Translations under genes and position numbers: made by a program | Assembly (NCBI RefSeq): GCF_030815985.1 | Contig: NZ_JAUSXM010000001.1 | Location: 6,324,001 to 6,388,000, forward strand | Reading direction: 5' to 3' | DNA length: 64,000 bases | From: Paenibacillus sp. W2I17 | GTDB taxonomy: Bacteria; Bacillota; Bacilli; Paenibacillales; Paenibacillaceae | Notes under the pieces: generated by a model | Seen by the model: only the letters and a program-made list of their open reading frames with translations | What the model was told of the DNA's origin: nothing | Database searches by the model: none | Part shown: positions 1 to 11,700 of the stretch, piece by piece | Position numbering within the stretch: position 1 is the first letter of the stretch | How the letters are laid out: each line of letters starts with the position of its first letter

Positions 1-987
1 CGAGAGTTTCTGATATCCAGATTGCCGGAGTACATGGTGCCTTCATTCTTTATCCGGTTGGAAGCTATCCCTCTAACAGCGAATGGAAAAATCAATCGTA
101 ATGCATTACCTGAACCAACAGCTCTACACACCGCTCAGGTCCAGTACAAGGCTCCCGCCAATGATATTGAGAAACAATTGGTACAGATATGGAGCGAAGT
201 ACTTGGCAATGCTCACATTGGTGTGAATCAGCATTTCTTTGAGATCGGCGGCGATTCTGTTCTGATGATCAAGGCACATGCCAGACTTGATGACCAATAT
301 CCGGGAATTGTGAAAATAACCGACATGTTTAATTTGCCAACTATTTCGGATATTACCGCATTTATCGAGAATCAGTTGGAAGAGATGGATGTAATCCATG
401 TATCCCGCTCCCGCATTCCCTTGTCCATGGATTATTTCGTGGAAGGAGATTCAACATCAAACGAAACAGAAGAGTTGCAGTTTGCCATATCAGCAGAACT
501 CTATGATCGTGTGGTGAATGCTGCCAGCAGGTGGGACGTCGAGGTGGATGATATTTTATTTGCCGGCTTTGCGTACCTTCTCGCACAGACCTCCAACAGT
601 GATCGGATGAGTATGCATGCAGCCATTGGGCAGTCCGATTATATTCAAGTATTTGATCTGGACTTTGGCTCGTTGGAACAATTTAATGAATTATTCCAGC
701 TTATCCATCAATCCAAGGATCAAGATGGCAGGGAGACATTCCACACCAAGCATGTTAGTACCCTTTTACAGGAACCCGGTACTGGAACATTACCTTTGTT
801 CTATAACGCTGGTGCAGTTGCTTCGGGAGTGCCGGTGTCTGAACTGTACGACTTAACGTTACAAGTGGTTCATCAGGAGGACAGCCTGCACTTTGTATGT
901 GGATTCCGTTCAATGAAATGGCGGAAGAGCAAGGTCGAGTCACTCTTGCAACTCTACTTTAAACTACTGAACCCGATACTCGAATGA
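1..987 (+). CDS. NRPS, C-terminal fragment: A-domain end, PCP, half condensation domain
   Basis: The frame is open to base 1, so the N-terminus lies outside the window; 328 residues remain. The first part is the end of an adenylation domain with the A10 motif NGKINRNALPEP. A peptidyl carrier follows, with FFEIGGDSVL and the phosphopantetheine serine at about residue 86. Residues ~133-328 match only the C-terminal lobe of a condensation domain (a stretch like LYDRVV...DVEVDDILFAGFAYLLAQ and an LYDLTLQV strand); the HHxxxDG lobe is absent. It should load an amino acid and pass it to the KS of the next protein, whose start codon is 28 bp downstream. The substrate code lies outside the window. 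The role of the half-C tail is unknown; it may be a docking surface or a remnant. Confidence 0.9.
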   Translation, partial: REFLISRLPEYMVPSFFIRLEAIPLTANGKINRNALPEPTALHTAQVQYKAPANDIEKQLVQIWSEVLGNAHIGVNQHFFEIGGDSVLMIKAHARLDDQYPGIVKITDMFNLPTISDITAFIENQLEEMDVIHVSRSRIPLSMDYFVEGDSTSNETEELQFAISAELYDRVVNAASRWDVEVDDILFAGFAYLLAQTSNSDRMSMHAAIGQSDYIQVFDLDFGSLEQFNELFQLIHQSKDQDGRETFHTKHVSTLLQEPGTGTLPLFYNAGAVASGVPVSELYDLTLQVVHQEDSLHFVCGFRSMKWRKSKVESLLQLYFKLLNPILE

Positions 988-1015
988 TCTCAAGCCGACT
1001 GTAAAGGAGAGCAAA

Positions 1016-4000
1016 ATGAGAAAAGGATTAATGGGAAGTATTAAACTGGATGATCTCCTGGAATCCGGGGCAGAATCGGTCGATATCGAAAGTGTTTCGA
1101 CTAAGGACATTGCCATTATTGGAATGTCCGGCAGATTCCCGGGTGCAGAGGAACTCGAGGCATATTGGAGCAATCTGGTTAACGGTGTGGACAGTATCAG
1201 CGATTTTCCCGCAGAACGACAATCTTTCACAGATTATTATATGAAGACACGGGGAGAGTCGGTCGCGTATACCAAAGCAGGTTTTTTGAAACATATTGAC
1301 CGATTCGATTATCGTTTCTTCAACCTGTCTCCCCGTGAAGCTTCTCTCATGGACCCCAATCAGCGGTTGTTTCTTGAAACGGCTTGGCACGCCATTGAGA
1401 ATTCGGGATATGGAGGCGGGAAACTTAAAGGAAGCAACACAGGTGTGTACGTTGGGTTTCGTAACGATGAAGTATATGACTACAAAAGATTAATCACTGA
1501 CTTGGAACCGCAGGCAGATCCCAGTGCAGTTCCAGGTAATCTGGCCTCCATTCTGGCTAGCCGGATTTCTTACTTGCTGGATCTGAAGGGGCCGAGCCTT
1601 TGTCTTGATACAGCATGTTCATCTTCTCTCGTAGCCATCCATCTCGCGTCCCAGGCCATTCGAAACGGGGATTGTGATCTGGCTGTCGCTGGTGGCGTCA
1701 AGATACGTTTGTTTCCCCTGGATGAAGGGAACAAGCTTGGTGTGGAAGCGCCAGATGGCAAAGTGAAGGCGTTCGATGCAGATTCGGATGGGACGGTGTG
1801 GGGTGAAGGCGCTGCCGCTATTATCCTCAAACCTTTGAACAAAGCACTCAGGGATCGAGACCATATTTACGCAGTCATCAAAGGAAGTGCTGTGAATCAG
1901 GATGGAACTTCCGTAGGCATCACAGCGCCCAATACCGCTTCACAGACAGATTTGCTGGTGAAAGCATGGAAAAATGCGGGGATTAACCCGGAGACGCTAA
2001 ATTATATTGAAACACATGGTACAGGAACAGATATGGGAGATCCCATTGAGTTTGAGGCCATTCGCAGAGCGTTCCAAAAGTTTACAAACAAGAAACAATT
2101 CTGTGCTATTGGTTCAGTGAAGACAAATGTGGGCCACTTGGATTGTGTAGCTGGCATGGCTTCGCTTTTCAAGGTCATTATGGGGATGCGTGAAGGCATG
2201 ATGCCACCCACACTTCATTTTCAGCGTCAAAACTCAAAAATCAACTTTGAAGATTCTCCAGTCTATCTCAACACACGCCCTAGAATATGGCATGCCGAAG
2301 GAGCTCCACGCAGATGTGGTGTCAGCGCGTTTGGTCTAAGTGGAACCAATAGTCACATTGTAGTTGAAGAGCCGCCACGTTATCACAGGGCAGATACCGC
2401 AACGATCCCGGACATGCAGATTTTGACGATCTCTGCCAAAAGTGCTGCCAGCTTAACAAAGCTGGTGCAAGCGTATCAGGCCTTGCTCGTTTCAGATCCT
2501 GAACTTTCGCTGGCAGATCTGTCATTTTCGGCTAATACAGGAAGAGGGCACTATACTCAAAGGCTTGCGATCACTTACAGTGATCGCAAGGATTTGGAAA
2601 GAAAATTGAAGCTTGTATCAGACGCAAATTGTGGTCCTGATCTCGAGATAAACGGAGTACACACAGGCATACATCGGATAATAACAGCCGGTGCAGGGGA
2701 GTCCACGCGAAGTACAGGTGAAATCACGGAGCAGGAGGTCAGACTACTTGGACAGAAGGCCCAAGCATGGCTTTCTGAACCTCATGTTCATCCGAGACAA
2801 GTGCTGTTGGATGCCATTTGTGATTTGTACGTTCAGGGAGCCGATGTAAGTTGGGAAGATCTGTACAGAGAAAAGTCTGTGCGCAGGATTCCACTTCCGT
2901 CATACCAGTTTGAACCGAACATATGCTGGCTGGACTGGAAATCGGACATGGATCAACGCCAGACAGATGACATGTATCGGAGCATGTATAGAACACGCTG
3001 GGTCGCGGATTCTTTGGAACCGTCCAAACCCGATGAGGCGCAGCAGCCAATTGATGATGGGATAACTCTGATATTGCGAAAAGATAAAGACCCTGAAGGC
3101 GAAAGGCTTGAAACCACCTTGCGTAATCTGGGACGAAAGCTGGTATCCGTGACATTTGACGGAGATGTTGCCGTAATGGAAGGGCTCGCGGGTCTAGTGC
3201 AACTTTCTTCAGAAGATGTGTATGATCACCTGCTTGGTGCACTGCCTTTCAATGATATAACCCGTGTTATTCATCTACTGAGTTCAACGTCCAGAATGCA
3301 GGTGCATAATCTGGCGGATCTTTCTCAGGCCGAAATAGAGGGTCCTCTGAGTCTGTTCAGACTGGTCAAATCCCTTGTGCAGAGAGCGGTGTCTGGCCCT
3401 GTAGACATATCAATTGCTACGACAACTGCTTATCAAGTGACGGGGGACGAAGTGGAACTGTATCCTGAGCACGCTGCCTTGATCGGCTGGGCTAAGGTTA
3501 TAGGAAAGGAATATCCGCATATCCGGTGTCAGTGCATTGACAGAGATGAACATAGTTCACTTGAATCTATTCCGGAGTTGGTTAGTGGCACAGGCATCTC
3601 CAACGAGAATTTTGCCTATCGGAATGGGATTCGTTATGTTGAACAGCTGGATGATTGGAACACAGAGACTCAGGAAAATAGGGACTGGCAACTGGTTGAA
3701 GATGGAGTATACATCATAACGGGTGGAGCAGGGGGGATAGGTTCAGAGATTGGGAGATGGATGTCTGGTCAGGCAAAGGTACGAATTGTCCTACTGGGAC
3801 GGACAGAATTACCCAACAGAGAGCAATGGCCATTGCTTCGTAAGAATGGGAAAGACCAAACGGCTGTTCAGCAGATTATTCGTGAAATAGATGCCATGGA
3901 AAGTCTCGGAGCAATGGTAACTTATTTTAGCGTAGATGTATCCGATGAAATGCGTCTTACCCATACGTTGGATGTTATCAGACAAACGTTTGGTTCTATA

Positions 4001-7000
4001 CGTGGAATTGTGCATTGTGCAGGAACGGGCAGTGATCTGTCTACCGATCAGAAGAGTGAAGATGACGTCAAGCGCACGTTGGCTCCCAAGATCAGGGGGA
4101 CATGGTTGCTTGATCAACTTACCCGACAAGATCAGCCTGATTTTATGCTGTTATGTTCTTCTATCGCTACAACATTCAGCACGTTGACTATGGGAGATTA
4201 TGTTGCAGCCAATGCCTACCTGGATACGTTCGCTGCACAACGAACCAAGCAGGGACTTCACACACTCGCCATTAACTGGGTGACCTGGAGGGAGCGGGGA
4301 ATGGCAGCACGTTCGGGTTTTACGGCGGATACTATATTTAAGGCCATTTTGCCTGAACAGGCGATCCATACTCTCGCAGACGTTGTTACTCAAAAAGTAG
4401 AACGCGTTATTATCGGGGAATTAAACATAGATGGTGGGGGCATTCCGTTACTTGAACGTTCAGGGATTCGGGTTGCTCCACATTTGCTCGAACGATTGAA
4501 GAGAATGAAGTCTACGACCAGGTCTATAGCAGATATGGTTTCTACCCGATCACTTTCACAACATGGCACAGGACAGGTGATCCTCACGGGAAAAGAAAAA
4601 GAGGATTACACCGAAGCAGAACGACGTGTCGCTGATGTTTGCAGACAGGTATTGGGTTTCGAGGAAATTAACATCCATGAAAATTTCTTTGAACTGGGAG
4701 CCGATTCCCTCTTGTTAAAAACGATGCATGCCAGATTGGAACTGCTTGATCCAGGTTCACTTATGATCACGGATTTGTTTGAGCACGCAACAGTTTATAA
4801 GCTGGCCCGTTTTCTGGTAGATAAACGCCAGGGAAGCAACAACATGACACATCATGCAACGATGAAAGGAAAGGAACAGGACATAGCCATTATTGGCATT
4901 TCCGTCAAACTGCCTAACGCCAACAACACTGATGAATTCTGGGACAATATTCGTAACGGGTTGGATTGCAGGACCGCATTGTCTGCAGAACGAAAGGATG
5001 CCATTGATCGCTATATTCGATATAAACAGTTTCCTGAAGGCAGCGTTGCTCTTGTGGAAGGGTCCTATATTGATGAGATTGATAAGTTCGATAGTACCTT
5101 TTTCCGTTTGTCTCCCAAGGAAGCAAGCCTGATGGACCCGCATCAGCGTCTCTTCCTGCAGGCATGTTGGGAAGCAGTTGAGGATGCCGGTTGTGTAGAA
5201 AACATTAGTGGAAGTCATACCGGGGTGTTTGTTGGATACTCGCCGAATATTCGCGATATGTATTCACGACTCATTTATGAAACCAATCCAACTCTGCTAT
5301 CCAGCGCTATGGTGGGCAACACAGCAGCAGTTACCTCTGGAAGAGTATCTTATATGCTGGACTTGAAAGGGCCATCGATGGTCGTAGACACAGCCTGTTC
5401 ATCTTCCCTCGTTGCTGTAGATGCAGCATGTCAATCGATTCGTAGCGGCAAATGTGAAATGGCCATAGCTGGTGGGATTAAAATCCATACTATGCCGATT
5501 CATCACACGAATACACGCATGGGAATAGGCATGGAATCCATGGATGGAATCACGCGTGCATTTGATGAGGAATCGGAAGGAACGGGATTTGGCGAAGGCA
5601 TTGGTGTAATCATGCTCAAACCACTTGAAAAAGCTAAACAGGATGGCGACCAAATCTATGCGGTCATTAAGGGATCAGCATCCAATCAGGATGGTAGTTC
5701 TGCCGGGATGACAGCACCAAATCCGGCAGCTCAAGAAGACGTGATTCGCAAGGCATGGGATGATGCTGGCATTGATCCTGCGACCATTGGTTATGTGGAA
5801 GCCCACGGGACGGGTACACCTTTAGGGGATCCGATTGAAGTAAACAGTTTGACGAATGCATTCCGTATGTTCACCGACAAACGAAATTTCTGTGCGATTG
5901 GATCTGTCAAAGCCAATATGGGTCATCTGCTTGAAGCAGCGGGAATCGTGGGGTTGATCAAAACTGCGTTGGCACTTAAAAACAAAGAATTGCCTGCAAC
6001 GATTCACTTTAATCGACCCAATGAAAATATCCCGTTTTACGATTCTGCCATATACGTTAATACCGTCACTCGTAAGTGGGAGGTTGAAGGCCATCCGCGG
6101 CGAGCTGGCGTCAGTGCGTTTGGCATGAGCGGAACCAATGCCCATATTGTGCTGGAAGAGCCACCGGCAGACTATATCCATAAAGAACTGCCTGACCATG
6201 TTCCTCACGTTGGGCCACAGTTGTTCATGCTTTCGGCCAAATCACGTGAGAGCTTGCAGCAACTTGTTACGAGGTACGTTGCATATGGTCCGCAATTATT
6301 ACCAATGGATCTGCAGGATATTTGTTACACGGTCCAGGCTGGTCGCAGTCATTATCCGCATCGATTAATTTTTGCAGTGAATACAACAATGGAACTTGTT
6401 TCCCGTTTGAATGAATTGAACCGGCTCTACTTTTGGGAGTCTGAACTGGGCGAAACCCGCAAGGTTTTCTATCGTTATGGAGAACACCGATTGGTATCAG
6501 GTACGGATGGGATTAGACGTCCGGATGATCTTACTTTGGCTCAGAAGGAAAGTTTGAATGCCGAAATTCAAGAAGTCGCATTAGCGTGGAAGAACGGCCT
6601 CTACAGGGACGAATCCATGCAGGTCAAAATTAGTGAGTTGTATTCGGCGGGCGCAGATTTGCCACCATTATTATGGAATGACGGACAGGCACCTCGTAAA
6701 GTGAGGCTCCCGGTGTATGCTTTCGAGCGTAAGACACACTGGCTGGACATACCTGACGTCGCCCCGGTAAAAGTGGAACGTATGGAACAACCATTTCATG
6801 TTATTCGTTGGGTTAACACGCCATCCAACGATGGGACATCATGGATGTCCTCCGAATCTGGAGATGTATTATTGTTCACAGGAAAAACCGCTCTTTCGGC
6901 ATCAATCTATGAGAGATTACTAGCTGCGGGTCGGAAGGTTGTGAGAGTAGAGATTGGACTTCAAATGGATTCTACTCCTGGCGATGGATGGTATGGCGTT

Positions 7001-8761
7001 GATTCAAATAAACAGGCGTATGAGGATTTGTTAACAGATCTTCAATCTGAGTATCAATTCACACATATTATCCATATGTCAACGACTGAGCAAGCAGTAT
7101 TTCCCGAGAGTATCGAACAATTAGAGGTGACCCAGCAACGTGGGGCTCGCAGCCTGATGTATCTTACACAGGCACTGGCACATGTGGGTTATGAACGCGG
7201 ACTGAGCCTTACGCTGATATCTGATTATGTGAACGAAGTGACAGGCAATGAACGCGTCCTTCAGCCACACCAAGCTCCTTTTATGGGAATGGGACGAGTT
7301 GTAGGGCATGAATTGATGGGCATATCTTGCAAATTTCTGGACGTGGATGATGTTGTCTCTGCTGAAGATGTGTTACAAGAGATCGGCCGAAAGTCTGATT
7401 TGTATCTTGTTGCTTACCGGGAAGGTACCCGTTATGAGGAACAGTTCGAGACTTTGGACGATACGACGGTGATCGGCCATGCGCCAGCAATTCAAAATGA
7501 CGGTGTATACGTGATTACTGGCGGCACGAAAGGCATTGGACTGGAAGTCGCCCAGTACTTGGCTGACAAGGGAGCAGGACATGTCGCTTTACTTGCCCGT
7601 TCACCTTTTCCGCCGCGTGACCAGTGGACTGAATGGCTTGATCAGAACAGAGACAGGGAAGTGTGCGAGACGATAAACCGGGTGATGGATCTGGAGAAGA
7701 AGGGAACGTCATGTTCATTTTATCAAGTGGATATCGGGCATCTGGATAGGCTATGTGAGGTATTTGATGAACTTCGACATACCTGTGGTCCCATTCGTGG
7801 CGTAGTCCACAGTGCCGGTGTACCTGGTGAAGGCATGCTGATGCGCAAGACGGAGGAACAGTTCTCAGCGGTGATAGGTCCCAAAGTCCATGGAACATGG
7901 GCGCTTGATCAGGTCACGCTTGAGGATAATCTTGACTTCTTCCTGCTCTTCTCCACGATCTCTTCGGTGTTTGCTGCTCCGGGCCAGGGGGACTATGCTG
8001 CTGCCAATGCATACCTGGATGCGTTTGCTGCATATCGAAGCAAGCTCGGGAAACGAACACTAACTATGAATTGGAACACATGGCGAGATACGGGGATGGG
8101 CGTTCGTTACGGCATCAATGTGGATGGCGTATTCTCTGCCATTCCTACGGAGCAGGGCATTGCATGGCTGGATCGTGCGATGGGAATGACCTTGAATCGG
8201 GTAATCGTCGGCAAGATCAATCGTGAAAGCAAATTGCTTGGCATGATGTCAAGTGTTGCTGTGAGACTATCGGATGACCTGAGATCCCTGGCTACTGATG
8301 AGAAAACTGTGTTTACTGAAACTCAGAACCAGACCGGTTATGCAGAAGTTACTCTGGATGGCAGGACAGGAGAAGGAGCATATAGCGATGCTGAGGATCT
8401 GATTGCCAAAATCTTCGGTTCGGTACTAGGGTTCAGTGAAATCAATATTTATGACAGTTTCTTCGAATTAGGGGGAGATTCGATCATGTTGGGCCAGATG
8501 CATGAGTTATTGGATCGGCATTTCCCCAATAAGATCAAACTGGTAGATCTGTTCGAATATACAACCGTAGACAAACTCAGCAATTACATTGCAGGCAATG
8601 AGCAACATATCCTGCAAGCTGCACCGATAACATCCGCATCAGAAGAGCAGGACGGAGATTGGAATGACTCATTAAGCCATATGCTGGACAAGTTGCAGGA
8701 CGGGGAAGTATCTGTCGAAGATATTCTTCATCGTTTGGATGAAATACGGCCAGGGGAGTGA
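1016..8761 (+). CDS. trans-AT polyketide synthase, KS-KR-ACP-KS-KR-ACP
   Basis: A 2581-residue bimodular PKS; ATG start with AAAGGAG 6 bp upstream. Domains in order: KS1 (~30-453; DTACSSS, ETHGTGT and NVGH all intact), AT-docking remnant and linker ending LPSYQFEPNICWLD, KR1 (~894-1130; TGGAGGIG, LLCSS, GDYVAANAYLD), ACP1 (GADSL serine ~1231), KS2 (~1286-1716; DTACSSS, EAHGTGT, NMGH), KR2 (~2161-2390; TGGTKGIG, GDYAAANAYLD), ACP2 (GGDSI serine ~2489) and a helical C-terminal tail that looks like a docking element. No AT, DH, ER or MT domain is present, so each module should extend by one unit, loaded in trans, and leave a beta-hydroxyl. The next PKS gene starts 4 bp after the stop. Confidence 0.95.
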   Translation: MRKGLMGSIKLDDLLESGAESVDIESVSTKDIAIIGMSGRFPGAEELEAYWSNLVNGVDSISDFPAERQSFTDYYMKTRGESVAYTKAGFLKHIDRFDYRFFNLSPREASLMDPNQRLFLETAWHAIENSGYGGGKLKGSNTGVYVGFRNDEVYDYKRLITDLEPQADPSAVPGNLASILASRISYLLDLKGPSLCLDTACSSSLVAIHLASQAIRNGDCDLAVAGGVKIRLFPLDEGNKLGVEAPDGKVKAFDADSDGTVWGEGAAAIILKPLNKALRDRDHIYAVIKGSAVNQDGTSVGITAPNTASQTDLLVKAWKNAGINPETLNYIETHGTGTDMGDPIEFEAIRRAFQKFTNKKQFCAIGSVKTNVGHLDCVAGMASLFKVIMGMREGMMPPTLHFQRQNSKINFEDSPVYLNTRPRIWHAEGAPRRCGVSAFGLSGTNSHIVVEEPPRYHRADTATIPDMQILTISAKSAASLTKLVQAYQALLVSDPELSLADLSFSANTGRGHYTQRLAITYSDRKDLERKLKLVSDANCGPDLEINGVHTGIHRIITAGAGESTRSTGEITEQEVRLLGQKAQAWLSEPHVHPRQVLLDAICDLYVQGADVSWEDLYREKSVRRIPLPSYQFEPNICWLDWKSDMDQRQTDDMYRSMYRTRWVADSLEPSKPDEAQQPIDDGITLILRKDKDPEGERLETTLRNLGRKLVSVTFDGDVAVMEGLAGLVQLSSEDVYDHLLGALPFNDITRVIHLLSSTSRMQVHNLADLSQAEIEGPLSLFRLVKSLVQRAVSGPVDISIATTTAYQVTGDEVELYPEHAALIGWAKVIGKEYPHIRCQCIDRDEHSSLESIPELVSGTGISNENFAYRNGIRYVEQLDDWNTETQENRDWQLVEDGVYIITGGAGGIGSEIGRWMSGQAKVRIVLLGRTELPNREQWPLLRKNGKDQTAVQQIIREIDAMESLGAMVTYFSVDVSDEMRLTHTLDVIRQTFGSIRGIVHCAGTGSDLSTDQKSEDDVKRTLAPKIRGTWLLDQLTRQDQPDFMLLCSSIATTFSTLTMGDYVAANAYLDTFAAQRTKQGLHTLAINWVTWRERGMAARSGFTADTIFKAILPEQAIHTLADVVTQKVERVIIGELNIDGGGIPLLERSGIRVAPHLLERLKRMKSTTRSIADMVSTRSLSQHGTGQVILTGKEKEDYTEAERRVADVCRQVLGFEEINIHENFFELGADSLLLKTMHARLELLDPGSLMITDLFEHATVYKLARFLVDKRQGSNNMTHHATMKGKEQDIAIIGISVKLPNANNTDEFWDNIRNGLDCRTALSAERKDAIDRYIRYKQFPEGSVALVEGSYIDEIDKFDSTFFRLSPKEASLMDPHQRLFLQACWEAVEDAGCVENISGSHTGVFVGYSPNIRDMYSRLIYETNPTLLSSAMVGNTAAVTSGRVSYMLDLKGPSMVVDTACSSSLVAVDAACQSIRSGKCEMAIAGGIKIHTMPIHHTNTRMGIGMESMDGITRAFDEESEGTGFGEGIGVIMLKPLEKAKQDGDQIYAVIKGSASNQDGSSAGMTAPNPAAQEDVIRKAWDDAGIDPATIGYVEAHGTGTPLGDPIEVNSLTNAFRMFTDKRNFCAIGSVKANMGHLLEAAGIVGLIKTALALKNKELPATIHFNRPNENIPFYDSAIYVNTVTRKWEVEGHPRRAGVSAFGMSGTNAHIVLEEPPADYIHKELPDHVPHVGPQLFMLSAKSRESLQQLVTRYVAYGPQLLPMDLQDICYTVQAGRSHYPHRLIFAVNTTMELVSRLNELNRLYFWESELGETRKVFYRYGEHRLVSGTDGIRRPDDLTLAQKESLNAEIQEVALAWKNGLYRDESMQVKISELYSAGADLPPLLWNDGQAPRKVRLPVYAFERKTHWLDIPDVAPVKVERMEQPFHVIRWVNTPSNDGTSWMSSESGDVLLFTGKTALSASIYERLLAAGRKVVRVEIGLQMDSTPGDGWYGVDSNKQAYEDLLTDLQSEYQFTHIIHMSTTEQAVFPESIEQLEVTQQRGARSLMYLTQALAHVGYERGLSLTLISDYVNEVTGNERVLQPHQAPFMGMGRVVGHELMGISCKFLDVDDVVSAEDVLQEIGRKSDLYLVAYREGTRYEEQFETLDDTTVIGHAPAIQNDGVYVITGGTKGIGLEVAQYLADKGAGHVALLARSPFPPRDQWTEWLDQNRDREVCETINRVMDLEKKGTSCSFYQVDIGHLDRLCEVFDELRHTCGPIRGVVHSAGVPGEGMLMRKTEEQFSAVIGPKVHGTWALDQVTLEDNLDFFLLFSTISSVFAAPGQGDYAAANAYLDAFAAYRSKLGKRTLTMNWNTWRDTGMGVRYGINVDGVFSAIPTEQGIAWLDRAMGMTLNRVIVGKINRESKLLGMMSSVAVRLSDDLRSLATDEKTVFTETQNQTGYAEVTLDGRTGEGAYSDAEDLIAKIFGSVLGFSEINIYDSFFELGGDSIMLGQMHELLDRHFPNKIKLVDLFEYTTVDKLSNYIAGNEQHILQAAPITSASEEQDGDWNDSLSHMLDKLQDGEVSVEDILHRLDEIRPGE
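2564..2590. repeat. perfect 12-bp inverted repeat inside the first PKS gene
   Basis: Arms CTTGCGATCACT and AGTGATCGCAAG are separated by three bases. They lie in the post-KS linker of the first PKS, coding for the region after the RGHYTQRL motif. The equivalent linkers of the other three modules do not show the same residues after this motif. It may be chance, a hairpin affecting the very long mRNA, or a protein-binding site. Confidence 0.6.
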
Positions 8762-8765
8762 GCTT

Positions 8766-11700
8766 GTGGAGAAAGTCTACAAACATGTTGTTGAAAACAT
8801 AGCCTCCGGCAAAATTGACAAAGTGACGGGGATTCAGGTCATCAATCTGCTGAAGCAGGAAGAAGCAAATCATCAAGAGGATATAGCAGTCATAGGCATG
8901 AGCCTTAAATTTCCCCATGCGAATCGTCCGGAGGAATACTGGCACATTGTTGAGCAGGGGATTGATTGCATAGGTGATTATCCATCTGATCGAAAATCTG
9001 TAACGGATGAGTACCTCAGACTAAGCGGATATTCAGACGAATTCCTTCAATATCTGGATGGAGCTTTTCTGGATGAAGTGGATCAATTCGATTATAAGTT
9101 CTTCCGTCTCTCGCCAAAAGAGGCCAGTCTGATGGACCCTTGTCATCGTTTATTTTTGCAAACGGCATGGCATGCCATCGAAGATGCCGGTTACGGCGGG
9201 CAAAGGCTTGCAGGAAGTAATACCGGCGTCTTTACCGGATTTGCCAATAGCAACAACTATAAGGAAATGATCAAGGATACCAATCCGGAAGAGTTGTCTA
9301 TTGCGATGACTGGAAATATCGCGTCAATGCTTCCTACCCGCATCTCGTATCTGCTTAATCTAAAAGGACCGACCATGGTAGTGGATACTGCTTGTTCGTC
9401 CTCGTTAGTATCCGTTTATCTGGCTTGTAAATCGCTGATGAACGGGGATTGCAACATGGCGATTGCCGGAGGCGTTAAGCTGGATATTTTGCCAGTGGAT
9501 AATGATTTTCTGAAGATTGGGATTGAATCCACCGACTACCGGACAAGAGCTTTTGATAAAGAAGCAGATGGGTCCGGTATGGGTGAAGGTGTGGCTGCAG
9601 TAATTTTGAAGCCGCTTCGTCAGGCTCAGAAGGATGGAGACCACATCTATGGTGTAATTAAAGGCATCGCCTTGAATCAGGATGGAACGTCCATGGGCAT
9701 CACGGCCCCCAATCCGGTTGCTCAATCCGAAGTAATCGAGGAAGCGTGGAAGCGAGCAGGCATCCACCCGGAATCCTTGGCCTATATTGAAACCCATGGA
9801 ACAGGAACGAATCTGGGTGACCCTATCGAGATTCAGGGGCTGGAACGTGCCTTTCGAAAATATACGAATAAAAAGCAATTTTGTGCAATTGGTTCGGTCA
9901 AAACCAATGTCGGTCATCTGTATGAAACAGCAGGTATGGCCAGTCTGATTAAAGGACTTTTATCATTGTATCATCGGAAACTCCCGCCTTCCCTTCATTT
10001 TAATTATCCAAACCTGAATATTGATTTCGGGAATTCACCCGTCTATGTCAATACAAGGTTGAGAGAGTGGGAGCGAGGTGCTGATCCGCGTAGATGCGGG
10101 ATAAGTACATTTGGTTTGAGCGGAACGAATTGTCATATGGTGCTGGAAGAAGCTCCTGTACAGGCCACTTTGACCGTTACGCATGATGGGCATACGGGTG
10201 TTCATCCATTCACGTTGTCTGCGGGATCAGATAATGGAATTCAAGTTCTGATGAAACAGTATCTGGACGGAGTATCTGCCTTCCCCGACAGGTATTCATT
10301 ACTGGATGTGTGTCGAACAGCCAATGCATGTCGCGGACATTATGCTCACCGAGTGATCATTTTGGCTGAACATTTGGAGGATTTGCGCATTAAGCTGACC
10401 CAGGTTATATCTGGAGACATTCATACGTTCACAGCACCTTGGTTTCATTATGGGGAACACCGACTAATCAGTGACAATCGGGAAGTTTCAGGGGTACATG
10501 ATATTACTCAGAAAAACGTTCGTGCGTTAAGCGAAGAGGTCCGGCAAGAATTGAACCAGATGAATGAGGCTACATTCGACTGGGGGCGCCTGTGTACTCT
10601 TTACGTGCAAGGAGCATCCGTGGACTGGTGGCGTCTGTATGAGGGCAAGTCTACGAAGACCGTACCTCTGGGGGGTTATCCCTTTGATTCGCAGAAGTGC
10701 TGGATTGACATGGGAAGCAGACCAGCAAAAGAGAGTGTCCACCATGACAACGGATTGTTTTCTCTCACGTGGCATGAGCTTGAGGGAGAGTACGAGGATA
10801 ACGAAGTTCATTCAAGCGAGAGAGTTGTACTCTTTACAGCTGATGACAAAGGTGGGGCTGACCTTGCATTGTTATTGCAACAATCGGGTAAGGACGTCAT
10901 TATGGTTTGCCCGGGAGATTACTTTGAACAGAGGAACGATACTGATTTTCGAATTGGTTCGAAAGAGGTCGATTTTGATTCTTTAGTTAATGCTTTGGAT
11001 TCAAAATCATGGTCACAGGTCATCTACGCACCTACCTTTGCTTTGGACACTTCTGTTCAGAATCTGGAGGAGTTGAATGAATCACAGGAACGCGGCGTTT
11101 ACAGCCTGCTGTATCTGGTTCGTTCATTGACCAGACATGGTATTGATTATGATATGGATATGGTGATTTTGACCCAATGTGTCCATCATGTCACAGGCAA
11201 AGAACAGGTTCTTAGACCCGAGCTCGCACCCCTAGAAGGTCTTGCCAAGGTCATACGCAAGGAGCATCTGAACATACAATGTCGAGTTATCGACGTGGAA
11301 GATATGCTATGGAGTAAGGGGAGTGCAGAGTCTCTTTTCAGAAAAACAGATCACTTCCTTACCGCCATTCGAGACGGAAAACGGTATATTCAGTCATTCG
11401 GTACACTCCAGCCTGTTGCAGAGTCGGACAGTAACAATGGACAATTTCCGGCTCTTCATTCAGAAGGGATATATCTTGTGTCTGGTGGAGCCGGAGGGAT
11501 CGGGATTGAAGTATCCAAATATTTGGCCGGCAGGGACAAGGTACATCTGGCCTGGATTAATCGTACTGCCTTTCCACCCCGGAGAACATGGGAAGCGATT
11601 TTGGAAGCACAGCAGGATCAGTCGTTATGCCGAAAGATTCAGGGAGTTCTTGATATTGAAAATATGGGAGCTACCGTTGAAATATACAGCGCGGACATTT

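Noticed and set aside
2739-3242. Open frame of 167 codons on the minus strand inside the first PKS gene
   Set aside because: It lies opposite conserved PKS coding sequence, has no ribosome site and no recognisable protein features.
8739-8765. Upstream ATG as start of the second PKS
   Set aside because: It overlaps the previous gene and has no ribosome site; the GTG at 8766 has a good one.
9405-9917. Open frame of 170 codons on the minus strand inside the second PKS gene
   Set aside because: Antisense shadow of a conserved KS domain.
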